Made by a program: the position numbers and the translations under genes. Positions 51,489-59,637 of a stretch of 64,000 nucleotides of DNA are shown here, piece after piece. Source of the DNA: Bacillota bacterium (GTDB lineage Bacteria > Bacillota > Clostridia > Peptostreptococcales > Anaerovoracaceae); contig JAEZLP010000035.1 of NCBI GenBank assembly GCA_023415235.1, positions 1-64,000 of the forward strand, in the 5' to 3' direction. The notes beneath the pieces were generated by a model, which ran no database searches, was not told where the DNA came from, and saw only the letters and a list, made by a program, of their open reading frames with translations. Every line of letters begins with the position of its first letter. Position 1 is the stretch's first letter.

Positions 51489-53790
51489 TCCATACTCCCT
51501 CCAGTTTTATCTTCATTCTGTGGGTGTAGACGTTGACGATTTCGAACTCGTCGCCGTCCTTCCGGTATTCTACCCAATAGGTGATGTGTCCGGATTCCCG
51601 GTAACAGGTATAGGTGCCCTTCCGGGGATCAAAGGTCCTGCGGTTTTTCGTCTCTCCCAGGTCGATGACCCTGCGCACATCCTCTTCAAGGACCCTGAAC
51701 CGATCCATTTTATCCATGACCTCAGGTCCGATCCTCAGCTTCCGCTCCAATTCCTCCGGCTTCTTTTCCATGGTTTCTCCCCAAAGCTCCTTCAGCAGCC
51801 TTTCCTTCAGCTCTCTCCTGTTGCGCCTTCGTCCGGTCAGACTGGGAAGCTTTTCCTTTCCAAGCTCAATGCTGAACAACAGATCCAGGATATGCAATAC
51901 CGGCTTTCCTGCTTCCCGAAATACATCCCTGCAGTTGATGCAGTAGACCAGATATGGTCTGCCGCTGAGTCCGCTGCGGCTTTTGACAACATAATCATAA
52001 TAATCGGAATTTGCTTCCGCCACATGGCCGCCGTAACCGCAGCATCCGTGCATGTCCCCCTTGGGGAGCTCTTCCAGCATTACTCCGGACCTTTCTGCCA
52101 GCTTTCTCACCGAGGTTTCCAGAGGCTCCACATGTCTTGCTGTGCAGGGATCGAAAATGGAGAAGATCCCGTCGGCCTTTTCCGTCATTGCCTTCCGTGC
52201 TTTCCCCGCGGCATCCTTCTGCTGTTCCGGTATTTCGAGGTCCCATCGATCAAAAATCTCATAAAGGGAAATGGTTTCTATTTCAGGCAGCCACTCCTTC
52301 AAATGCTTTCCGCAGGCGGGGCAGGCCAGGATCAGCACAGGTCTTCCCAGCGAATCCCAGTCCCGGCGCAGCTCCTCAAGAGCCTGACCGTGCATTTCCT
52401 CGTTTCCGGCCCAATCAGCCGGAACGCCGCAGCAGCGGAGAATCAGGCCGGTGTCCGGCCGCTTTGACAACAGCCACCGATAGGGCTCCGAAACATAGCG
52501 GGGATTGGCTGCTCCCAGCTGGCAGCCCGGGAAAAATGCATAGGCACAGACTTCCTGCCCGGAGGGCTTCCTCGCCAGCGCGGCTTCCTCGCCGTTGGTG
52601 AACTCCATATCTCTGACCCAAAACTGGTGATAAGCGCCGGGCATGGTCCCCTGCCTGTGAAGGCTCCTTCTTGCCTCCAGCAGCATGCCTCCGATTTCTA
52701 TGTTTTCCGGGCAAACCTCATCGCAGAGCCCGCATTGGGTACAGGTGTTCATCAGACGCTTGCCCGGGGTTTTTTTCATAATGGAGGGAGAGGTGGAAAA
52801 TGCCACAGTGGCCATAATATCGTCCCGGATTCTCATGGGCCATTGATTATGATACGCGCATACATCGCAGTATTTCATACAGGCGCTGCATTGGCAGCGG
52901 ATACAGCGGTCTGCCTCTGCGGCAGCCTCTTCCTCGGTGAACAAACCGTTATCTGTGGGGATCACGGCATCCGACCTTATGAGCTTGTCCGTATCGGCTA
53001 CCGCCCTGCATGGGCCGGCTTTCTTCGGGTATTCCAGCTTCCCTGTTTTTAGAAAAATTTCGATGGCCAAGCCCATATCCAATCCGTCGGCAAGGGCCTG
53101 GATCGGATCCCCGCCCGTCAGGCTTCCTCCGCCGAAAATTGCGATTTCACCGTCCATGAAGCAGTATCCGTTATCCTGATTCAGCGTTCCGAAATCATGT
53201 CCATTCTTTCCGGTGGCGACGTAAACCGCTTCAAATCCTTCCTTGCGGATTTCATCTATCCTTCTGATCTCTGTATTATAATGCAGATCATATTTTTCAT
53301 ATTGAAGCTGCCGTTTGATATCCTCCAGGAACAGTTCGGGCGGCAGCAGATCCCAAAGCTTTCCTCCAAGCCTTCCGCTTTTTTCATAGATTGTCACATT
53401 GTATTTTTTCTGGCACAGGCGCAGGGCACAGGCAAGTCCGCTGGTGCCCGCCCCGATCACCGCTATTTTTCGGTTCTTCAGCGGCACGTTGTAATCAGGG
53501 GGATCCTTTTTCGTCGCTTTGGCAACACAGGTTTTCTCCAGCAGGTTCAGCTGAACAGATTGATCCAGCTCCCCCCTCGGACAGACTGATGCGCAGTATT
53601 CCGGGCAGAGGGCGGCGGCGATATCGGGAAAACCGGCGGAGTTCCGAAAGGTTTTCAACGCCGCATTGTAATTGCTGTTTGCCATTTTGGACTGGAAATC
53701 CAGCACATCCAGATGAAACGGACATGCGGTGGAGCAGAACGGTTTTTCGTTCTGCCGGCAGGCGTCGTATTGTCTGAAATATTTTTCCAC
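51460..53790 (-). CDS. Pyridine-nucleotide-disulfide/dicluster oxidoreductase, copy 1, GTG start
   Basis: A 776-residue modular flavoprotein. The N-terminal Fe-S region has CSTACPFHLDV and CPEYCASVCPRG, as in the glutamate synthase small subunit. Next is an FAD Rossmann fold (VIGAGTSGLACALRLC, about residue 110), then CQCSACMKYCDVC and the ferredoxin motif CTQCGLCDEVCP. Two CCG/HdrB-like domains follow (FFPGCQLG with RCCGVPADW, and CPACGKHL with GCCGYGGH), and then a short C-terminal domain ending MKIKLEGVWNGRKT. It likely passes electrons between the hydroxylase and a pyridine nucleotide or quinone. Start GTG 53788-53790, eight bases after GGAG. Confidence 0.9.
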   Translation of the reverse strand: MEKYFRQYDACRQNEKPFCSTACPFHLDVLDFQSKMANSNYNAALKTFRNSAGFPDIAAALCPEYCASVCPRGELDQSVQLNLLEKTCVAKATKKDPPDYNVPLKNRKIAVIGAGTSGLACALRLCQKKYNVTIYEKSGRLGGKLWDLLPPELFLEDIKRQLQYEKYDLHYNTEIRRIDEIRKEGFEAVYVATGKNGHDFGTLNQDNGYCFMDGEIAIFGGGSLTGGDPIQALADGLDMGLAIEIFLKTGKLEYPKKAGPCRAVADTDKLIRSDAVIPTDNGLFTEEEAAAEADRCIRCQCSACMKYCDVCAYHNQWPMRIRDDIMATVAFSTSPSIMKKTPGKRLMNTCTQCGLCDEVCPENIEIGGMLLEARRSLHRQGTMPGAYHQFWVRDMEFTNGEEAALARKPSGQEVCAYAFFPGCQLGAANPRYVSEPYRWLLSKRPDTGLILRCCGVPADWAGNEEMHGQALEELRRDWDSLGRPVLILACPACGKHLKEWLPEIETISLYEIFDRWDLEIPEQQKDAAGKARKAMTEKADGIFSIFDPCTARHVEPLETSVRKLAERSGVMLEELPKGDMHGCCGYGGHVAEANSDYYDYVVKSRSGLSGRPYLVYCINCRDVFREAGKPVLHILDLLFSIELGKEKLPSLTGRRRNRRELKERLLKELWGETMEKKPEELERKLRIGPEVMDKMDRFRVLEEDVRRVIDLGETKNRRTFDPRKGTYTCYRESGHITYWVEYRKDGDEFEIVNVYTHRMKIKLEGVWNGRKTEADL

Positions 53791-53858
53791 GCAAAATCTC
53801 CTTCCCCTAGGTCTGTCTCTATTTTATCATGGGCATGGGAATCCCTTCAATGAAAATC

Positions 53859-53927
53859 AGACCACTATAAGCTGATTCCTATAGTGGTCTGCCGGTTTTT
53901 TACAGATCCGGCCCTGTTGAGGGCCGG
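53859..53927. repeat. Two hairpins between aldehyde oxidoreductase 1 and its partner gene
   Basis: AGACCACTATA (53859-53869) pairs with TATAGTGGTCT (53880-53890), and CCGGCCCT (53908-53915) pairs with AGGGCCGG (53920-53927). Both stems are perfect. On the minus strand the first-named stem is followed by GATTTTCATTG, a weak T-tract. They may cause partial termination or protect the 3' end of the upstream message. Confidence 0.65.
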
Positions 53928-53967
53928 AAGATTCATGGTATTTGATGATATCTTGTGTTGTGATATT

Positions 53968-56823
53968 TTATACCGGATTAGCCTTGATCTTTTCCATCTC
54001 GTCATAGAAATCGGAACCGAGGAAGTACTTCTTCGGAGGTTCGATCTTTCCGCCCTTTGCCAGAATATCCAGACCGGCCTTGACCTTTTCAGCGGTTGCA
54101 GGCAGCTCGTAGATTCTTACGCCGCAGGCGTTGTTGATGGCATTGATGACCGCAACATGATCCGAAGACTGGAATGCTTCGGAAGCTCCAGAGGAACCGA
54201 AGGGTCCGTTCTGGTCGTATCCGTCAAGATGGATCGCTACCAGCTTATCCGGCACATCCTTGATGTAAGGTACGCCGGCAGCAAAGATGTTCGTGTGCTT
54301 CTTGACGTCATCATAGTTCTCGCTGAGGGCAAAACCGATGGCATGGGACATGCCGCCGAATGCCTGGCCGTCTACCGCCTGAATATTTCCAACTCTGCCG
54401 ACCCAGTCAACGCAGGTCATTCCAAGCACAGTGGTCTTGCCGGTAGCAACTTCCACTTCTACCTCCGCCATAAACAGCGCATAGGTGTACGCGTAAGTCG
54501 GATTTCCGACTCCTGTGTTTGGATCCAGCAGTCTGAAATAATCCCATTCCGCTTCTGCTACCCAGTTGCCCTCGTATTTGGTTGGGATTCCTTCCTTGAT
54601 CATTTCCTCGTAGGTGCGATAGGTGCCGTCTTCCTTCCGCATTGCGTTTGCAAGATTCTGAGCTGCAAGGATGCTGGCTTTTCCGTTTGCGAAATGCGAT
54701 CTGGAGCCTGCAGATTCCCCTGTGTTCGGACACAGCTTGGTGTCGGCCTGAACCAGCCTGATATCATCCGGCGTTACATTGGGGAAGTAAGGCTTCAGCG
54801 CTTCCATTGTACAGATGAGGGAGCCTTGATCGCCGCCCTGTCCCTGATCCTGCCAGGTATCGTACTTGACGAATTTTCCGTCGCCCACCAATTCGATAGC
54901 AACGTTGGCAAAGTCGTCGGAACCGAGACCTACATTGTATCCGCCCCATGCAAGGCCTACGCCGCGGCGCTTTTCAGGAGTGTCATTCGCTTTCGCCTCC
55001 GCAACGGCCTTTTCATAAAGCGGTCTCATTTTATCCATCATCTCCTCCATAGGATACTGGAGGAATTCTACGCTGTTAATATTAGTCTGTCCCGGTCTTG
55101 CGATGTTCTTATAACGGAATTCGAAAGGATCCATTCCGATCTTTTCCGCCATCATGTCGATGAGGGCCTCTCCTGCCGTATAAGCCTGAGGTGCGCCATA
55201 TCCTCTGTACGGAACGCCATGGGAATGATTGGTGACCGCCGTTCTGCCCAGTCCCAGCACGTTGGGAACATAATACGGGAAGAACATGAAACGGGCGATC
55301 TTGATCATTTCGTCATCGCCGAGAGCCGGGTCGTATCCGTGGTCCATACCGGCGTCAAATTCACCGGCAATGATCTTGCCATCCTTGTCGCAGGCAAGCC
55401 GGCCATTGATGTAGGACGGAGCGCGCTTTCCGCTGAACGCCATAAACTGCGCATAGTCCATGGATAACGCAATCGGCGCCTGCATTACCTTGCATGCGAT
55501 GGCCGCAAGGGAATAGGAGGCAGCATTCATCGCCCATCCGAAGGAACCTCCGGTGGGGTTTTCAACGACACGGATCTGCTCAACAGGAAGACCTACCGCC
55601 TGTGCGATATCGTCTCTGTCAAAGTATGTTGTCATTGCCTTGCACTGGACAGTAAGCAAGCCGTCCTCGTCGTAGTATGCCTGAATGGTATCGCCTTCGA
55701 TGGACATATGGGGTTCTCTGGAGGAATAGAAGCTTCCCTCCACAGAATACGCAGCATTGTCGATGATTTCCGGCACCTTATCGGACTCACCCTTGAATAC
55801 CGGCTGCCATGCGAAGATATTGTCCATGTTCGGATGGATCCGCATTGCATCGGGCATTACCGCATCGAGGTAATTCATGTATTCCGGCAGCTGTTCGATC
55901 TCCACCTTGACTGCATCGGCGGCTTCCTTGGCATGTTCCTTGGTATCCGCAACAACCATCGCCACAACATTTCCATAGTTGACGATCTTTTCATCAACAA
56001 GCAGCTTGTGCACCTGGTCCATAGCTGTGGTTCTCGGGGAGAACTGGAACATCATCAGGTGGTTTGCGCCGTCCACGTCTTTGGCGGTAATGACCTTCTT
56101 TACGCCGGGCATTTTTTCCGCTTCGCTGTAATCGATCTTCAGGATCTTTGCATGGCTTGTGATTCTGGGCATAACCAGAGCGACATGCAGAGTACCCTCA
56201 GGCATTTTCAGCGTGATGTCATCGCCGTAATCGCATACGCCGCAGGCTTTTGCCATGGCGTTAGGCCGGACGATGGGTTTTCCGTAGTAGTTGCCAACAT
56301 CCTTCTTGTAGTCGTATGTAATGTCAGCTAATGTTTTCTCGCCTCTCATGATGGCGGCAGCCTCCATGACGGCATCGACGATCTGCTTGTAGCCTGTGCA
56401 GCGGCAGACGTTTCTGTGTTTCTGGAACCAGTCGCGGACATCTTCTCTTGTCGGTTTGGGATTTTCCTGAAGCAGCTGATAAGCCGATACGATAAATCCC
56501 GGTGAGCAGAAGCCGCACTGCACAGCTCCAAGATGAACCATCGTATACTGGAGAGGATGAGGATTCATCGGACTCCCGATTCCCTCGATGGTAATCACTG
56601 AGCTGTATTCTTTCACGGTTTTGATCTTCTTGGTGCAGGAACGAATTACTTTTCCGTCGAGTATGACAGAACAGGCGCCGCATACACCGGTCCCGCATCC
56701 GATTTTTGTTCCTGTCAGTCCAAGCCGGCGAAGCACACTGGCTAGAGTGTCCTTCTTAGGATCACAGATGAACATACGGTCTGCGCCGTTGATGTTCAAG
56801 ATCATCTTAGATAAATGTTTCAT
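53968..56823 (-). CDS. Molybdenum aldehyde oxidoreductase (MOP/xanthine oxidase family), copy 1
   Basis: A 951-residue single-chain enzyme. Cysteines 43, 48, 51 and 63 bind the plant-type [2Fe-2S] cluster, and 103, 106, 140 and 142 (QCGFCSPG, CRCTGYKQ) the second cluster, matching the spacing in Desulfovibrio gigas MOP. The Mo part includes TNHSHGVPYRGYGAPQAYTA and QDQGQGGDQGS. E882 in SSGASEAFQS is at the expected catalytic base. It oxidises an aldehyde or N-heterocycle with water; no FAD domain is present, so electrons go to partners. Preceded by promoter and Moco riboswitch. AGGAGG precedes the ATG. Confidence 0.95.
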   Translation of the reverse strand: MKHLSKMILNINGADRMFICDPKKDTLASVLRRLGLTGTKIGCGTGVCGACSVILDGKVIRSCTKKIKTVKEYSSVITIEGIGSPMNPHPLQYTMVHLGAVQCGFCSPGFIVSAYQLLQENPKPTREDVRDWFQKHRNVCRCTGYKQIVDAVMEAAAIMRGEKTLADITYDYKKDVGNYYGKPIVRPNAMAKACGVCDYGDDITLKMPEGTLHVALVMPRITSHAKILKIDYSEAEKMPGVKKVITAKDVDGANHLMMFQFSPRTTAMDQVHKLLVDEKIVNYGNVVAMVVADTKEHAKEAADAVKVEIEQLPEYMNYLDAVMPDAMRIHPNMDNIFAWQPVFKGESDKVPEIIDNAAYSVEGSFYSSREPHMSIEGDTIQAYYDEDGLLTVQCKAMTTYFDRDDIAQAVGLPVEQIRVVENPTGGSFGWAMNAASYSLAAIACKVMQAPIALSMDYAQFMAFSGKRAPSYINGRLACDKDGKIIAGEFDAGMDHGYDPALGDDEMIKIARFMFFPYYVPNVLGLGRTAVTNHSHGVPYRGYGAPQAYTAGEALIDMMAEKIGMDPFEFRYKNIARPGQTNINSVEFLQYPMEEMMDKMRPLYEKAVAEAKANDTPEKRRGVGLAWGGYNVGLGSDDFANVAIELVGDGKFVKYDTWQDQGQGGDQGSLICTMEALKPYFPNVTPDDIRLVQADTKLCPNTGESAGSRSHFANGKASILAAQNLANAMRKEDGTYRTYEEMIKEGIPTKYEGNWVAEAEWDYFRLLDPNTGVGNPTYAYTYALFMAEVEVEVATGKTTVLGMTCVDWVGRVGNIQAVDGQAFGGMSHAIGFALSENYDDVKKHTNIFAAGVPYIKDVPDKLVAIHLDGYDQNGPFGSSGASEAFQSSDHVAVINAINNACGVRIYELPATAEKVKAGLDILAKGGKIEPPKKYFLGSDFYDEMEKIKANPV

Positions 56824-56871
56824 TAGAACCTCCTGTTAAAATGCCTCTTTGTTTTAAATTTAATCGTTAGC

Positions 56872-56913
56872 TCAAAACAAAAAGCCTATCCCCGTATAGA
56901 AAAAGGGATAGGC
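56872..56913 (-). terminator. Expression-platform terminator of riboswitch 1
   Basis: GCCTATCCC (56884-56892) and GGGATAGGC (56905-56913) form a perfect 9-bp stem. On the minus strand it is followed by TTTTTGTTTTG. It lies between the aptamer and the start of aldehyde oxidoreductase 1, 50 bases before the ATG. Confidence 0.9.
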
Positions 56914-56929
56914 AAAAATGCTCTATTCT

Positions 56930-57031
56930 TTCGCCTTCTCCTTTCCAAACACGGGAGGCTCGCGCGTTTCCGCACAAACCCATGGTCCTTGTTTCCATAG
57001 CGGATAAGGCCTTAGGAAACAAAGCTCGGAG
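56930..57031 (-). ncRNA. Moco-type riboswitch aptamer 1
   Basis: On the minus strand the order is CTCCGAG, GTTTCC, GGAAAC, GGGTTTGTGCGGAAACGC, GCCTCCC, then GGAAAGGAG and AAGGC. These are the conserved words I recall for the Moco RNA motif (molybdenum or tungsten cofactor riboswitch), including the GCCTCCC/GGAAAGGAG pairing. The variable GTTTCC-GGAAAC arm (P3) is present, which favours Moco over the tungsten-cofactor variant. A nearly identical copy lies at 62634-62745. An intrinsic terminator follows at once, so cofactor binding should control transcription of the hydroxylase gene. Confidence 0.88.
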
Positions 57032-57062
57032 ATTATGTTTCATTGCTCTTGGATTTAATCTC

Positions 57063-57091
57063 AGTTTATCAGCGGGAAGTCCCCCTGTCAA
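57063..57091 (-). promoter_or_regulatory. Promoter of riboswitch module 1
   Basis: TTGACA (57091-57086) and TAAACT (57068-57063) are 17 bases apart on the minus strand. The -35 box overlaps the stop codon region of the upstream oxidoreductase gene, so module 1 has its own start site although it follows module 2. The boxes are identical to those of module 2. Confidence 0.8.
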
Positions 57092-59526
57092 CTAAAATGA
57101 ACCGTTTTCCTCCCGTTCCAGACCGGCTCCAATTCGACCTTCATCCTGTGGGCATAGGCGTTGACCAGTTCATAGGTTATTGTGGACAGGGCAGTTTCGT
57201 CCGTTCTCTCTGTTTCGCCCCCGGCTTCAATCCTCCTGTATTCAATCCAATAGGTCATGAGTCCGACCTGACTGTAGCCGCTGTAAGTTCCTTTTTCCGG
57301 ATGAAAAACTCTTCGGCTGCTTCTTTCACAAAACTCAAGCACCTCGCGGACTTCCTCCTCCAGGATCCATTCTCTGTGGAGCTTTGCCGCCAGCTCTTCT
57401 GAAATAAGAATTCTGCGAGCCCTTCCGGCCCTCTCCTCGTTTTCCTTTGTCTCCATTTCCGAAGCACTTGTCCGATGCTCCGTCAGCGGCCTGTCCTTCA
57501 AACTGTTCCAATGCTCCGTCAACAGCCTTTTTTTCAGACTGACCCGGTTTTCCCTCCGCTGACTGATCGTTACAAATCGTCGGGGAGAAGCACCCTCGCC
57601 GAAAAGGAGGTCTAGAATATGCGCCGCTTCCTTTCCCGCATCCGAGAAGGCGTCCCGGCAGTTGATGCAGAAGGTAATATAGGGGTTTGCGCTTTCTGAA
57701 ATCCGTTTCTGCACGACATATTCCGCATATTCCGGATTGGCAATCCCCGGCTGTCCTCCAAAGCTGCAGCACTGTTCTACGGATTCGTGTCCCGGCAGGG
57801 GCTCCAGACTGCAGCCCGCAGCCTGAGCCAGCTGTCTTACCGCAGCCTTCATTCCCTCCTCATGTCTTGCGGCACAGGCGTCAAAGACGGACCAGACTTT
57901 TCCGGACAACCCTTCCGGTCCGGCCGCTGCCTGTGATGCAGGAAGGCCCCAGTCAGCCATGATCTCATAGAGGGAAGTCACCGTCAACTCAGGCAGGTAG
58001 GTCTTAAAATTTTTTTCACAGGTGGGGCAGGCCATGATCAGCGTCGGTTTGCCCAGCTCCCCCCATATTGAACGGATCGTTTCCGTCTCACCTTTGAATT
58101 TTTCCTCATCTCCGGACCACTCGGCCGGCGCTCCGCAGCACCGCAGAATCAAACCGGTGTCCGGTCTTTTGCTCCGCAGGTATTCATAGGCTTTTTCCAC
58201 AAGCAGAGGGCCACCGGCGCCAAGCTGGCAGCCGGGGAAAAATGCATACTCGCACCTGACGGGTCTGTCTGTCGCCCTGTCTCCGGTCATCGGAGCCATC
58301 ACAACTGCGGCCGCATCGCTATTTGCAAACTCCATATCCCGCAGCCAAAAGTCATGGAAGACCCAGGGCGCTTTTTTCTGCCGGTGCATGCTTTTCCTTC
58401 CCTCCAGAATCAGCCCGCCCAGATCGATTTCCTCCGGGCACACTTCCTTGCAGAGGCCGCACTGACTGCAGGTGCTCAAAAGCCGTTTGGCCGGTGTTGC
58501 CTTGACGTCTGCGGAACCCGGAAGCGTAGTGGCCATGATTTCGTCCCTGATCCGAAGAGGCCATTTTTGGTAGAACTCCGTCAGATCGCAATAGGTGCGG
58601 CAAAAATCGCACTGACACTCCAGACAGCGCGCCGCCTCCGCCTTGGCTTCCCGTTCATCGTAGCCTCTCCCGTTCGCCGGCGGAACCGCCGGTTCAAAGC
58701 GCATTTTAGCCAGGTCTGTCTGAATGCAGGTTTTCCTGGTATTGGCCGGATTCAGAAGCTTGCCGGTTTTCAGGTAATTGTCGATGACCGTTCCCATATA
58801 CAGTCCGTTGGCCAGCGCATATACCGGGTCCTCTCCAATCAGACCGCCGCCGGCAAACCAGCCTGCCTTCCCATACCTGGCGCAATAACGCTCTTCCCCC
58901 TGCTCGCCTGCAGCGTCAAGAAGACCAAATTCCGTTCCGCCGTCCCCCGTTGCGGCATAGACCGCATCGAAGCCGTATTCCGCCAGATCTTCCGGCTTTT
59001 CAATTATCCTGTTATAATGAATGACATATTTTTCATGAAGAAATTGTTCTTTGATGTCGGCAAGAAACAGTTCCGGATCCAAGAGCTCCCATAGATAGCC
59101 CCCCATCCGATCCGAAGCTTCAAAGATTTCCACCTCATACTTTTTCATGCACAGGCGCAGGGCGCAGGCAAGTCCGCTGATCCCTGCGCCGATGACAGCA
59201 ACCTTCTTTTTCTTGCCTGGGAGATTGTAATCAGTGGGGCTTCTGTCTCCCGCATGATCAATGCAGGCCTTTTCCAGCATCAGAAGTTCAATGGCGCCGC
59301 CTTGTTCCTTGCCGGGGCAAACGCCCTTGCAGGGTTCATGGCAAAGAGCTGCGCCAATCCGCGGAAAGCCCACCGCATTCCGGTAGGTCTTGAACGCCCC
59401 TTTAAAGCCGCCCCGTTTCATCTTTTCTATAAACTCTATGACATCCAAAGGAAAAGGGCATGCCGAAACACAGTACGGTATTTCCTTCTGCAGACAGTTT
59501 TTAAAATTGTTCAGATACTGTTCCAT
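57088..59526 (-). CDS. Pyridine-nucleotide-disulfide/dicluster oxidoreductase, copy 2
   Basis: An 812-residue paralogue of the protein at 51460-53790 with the same domain order: CVSACPFPLDV and CHEPCKGVCPG, FAD site VIGAGISGLACALRLC, CLECQCDFCRTYCD, the ferredoxin motif CSQCGLCKEVCPEE, CCG motifs FFPGCQLGAGG, RCCGAPAEW, CPTCEKNFK and QCCSFGGQPG, and a C-terminal domain ending MKVELEPVWNGRKT. A charged linker of about 35 residues before the last domain makes it longer than copy 1. It is the partner of aldehyde oxidoreductase 2 by position. Confidence 0.9.
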   Translation of the reverse strand: MEQYLNNFKNCLQKEIPYCVSACPFPLDVIEFIEKMKRGGFKGAFKTYRNAVGFPRIGAALCHEPCKGVCPGKEQGGAIELLMLEKACIDHAGDRSPTDYNLPGKKKKVAVIGAGISGLACALRLCMKKYEVEIFEASDRMGGYLWELLDPELFLADIKEQFLHEKYVIHYNRIIEKPEDLAEYGFDAVYAATGDGGTEFGLLDAAGEQGEERYCARYGKAGWFAGGGLIGEDPVYALANGLYMGTVIDNYLKTGKLLNPANTRKTCIQTDLAKMRFEPAVPPANGRGYDEREAKAEAARCLECQCDFCRTYCDLTEFYQKWPLRIRDEIMATTLPGSADVKATPAKRLLSTCSQCGLCKEVCPEEIDLGGLILEGRKSMHRQKKAPWVFHDFWLRDMEFANSDAAAVVMAPMTGDRATDRPVRCEYAFFPGCQLGAGGPLLVEKAYEYLRSKRPDTGLILRCCGAPAEWSGDEEKFKGETETIRSIWGELGKPTLIMACPTCEKNFKTYLPELTVTSLYEIMADWGLPASQAAAGPEGLSGKVWSVFDACAARHEEGMKAAVRQLAQAAGCSLEPLPGHESVEQCCSFGGQPGIANPEYAEYVVQKRISESANPYITFCINCRDAFSDAGKEAAHILDLLFGEGASPRRFVTISQRRENRVSLKKRLLTEHWNSLKDRPLTEHRTSASEMETKENEERAGRARRILISEELAAKLHREWILEEEVREVLEFCERSSRRVFHPEKGTYSGYSQVGLMTYWIEYRRIEAGGETERTDETALSTITYELVNAYAHRMKVELEPVWNGRKTVHFS

Positions 59527-59573
59527 AAGACAGTCCTCTTTTCTAATCCCGGGGAGTATTATCTCATAAACAA

Positions 59574-59604
59574 ATCGGTCTGCGATCCGGTATCGCAGAC
59601 CGAT
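59574..59604. repeat. Strong hairpin between aldehyde oxidoreductase 2 and its partner gene
   Basis: ATCGGTCTGCGAT (59574-59586) pairs perfectly with ATCGCAGACCGAT (59592-59604). On the minus strand it is followed by TTGTTTATGAG. It occupies the same place as the hairpin pair at 53859-53927 in module 1, but its sequence is different. Confidence 0.75.
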
Positions 59605-59637
59605 CTGTTTTATTTTATCACGTTTCCGGCTATTCCT

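Noticed and set aside
53884..55467. 527-codon plus-strand frame antisense to aldehyde oxidoreductase 1
   Set aside because: It mirrors the codon pattern of the real gene on the other strand, has no ribosome site and no domain. The minus-strand gene is fully supported by motifs.
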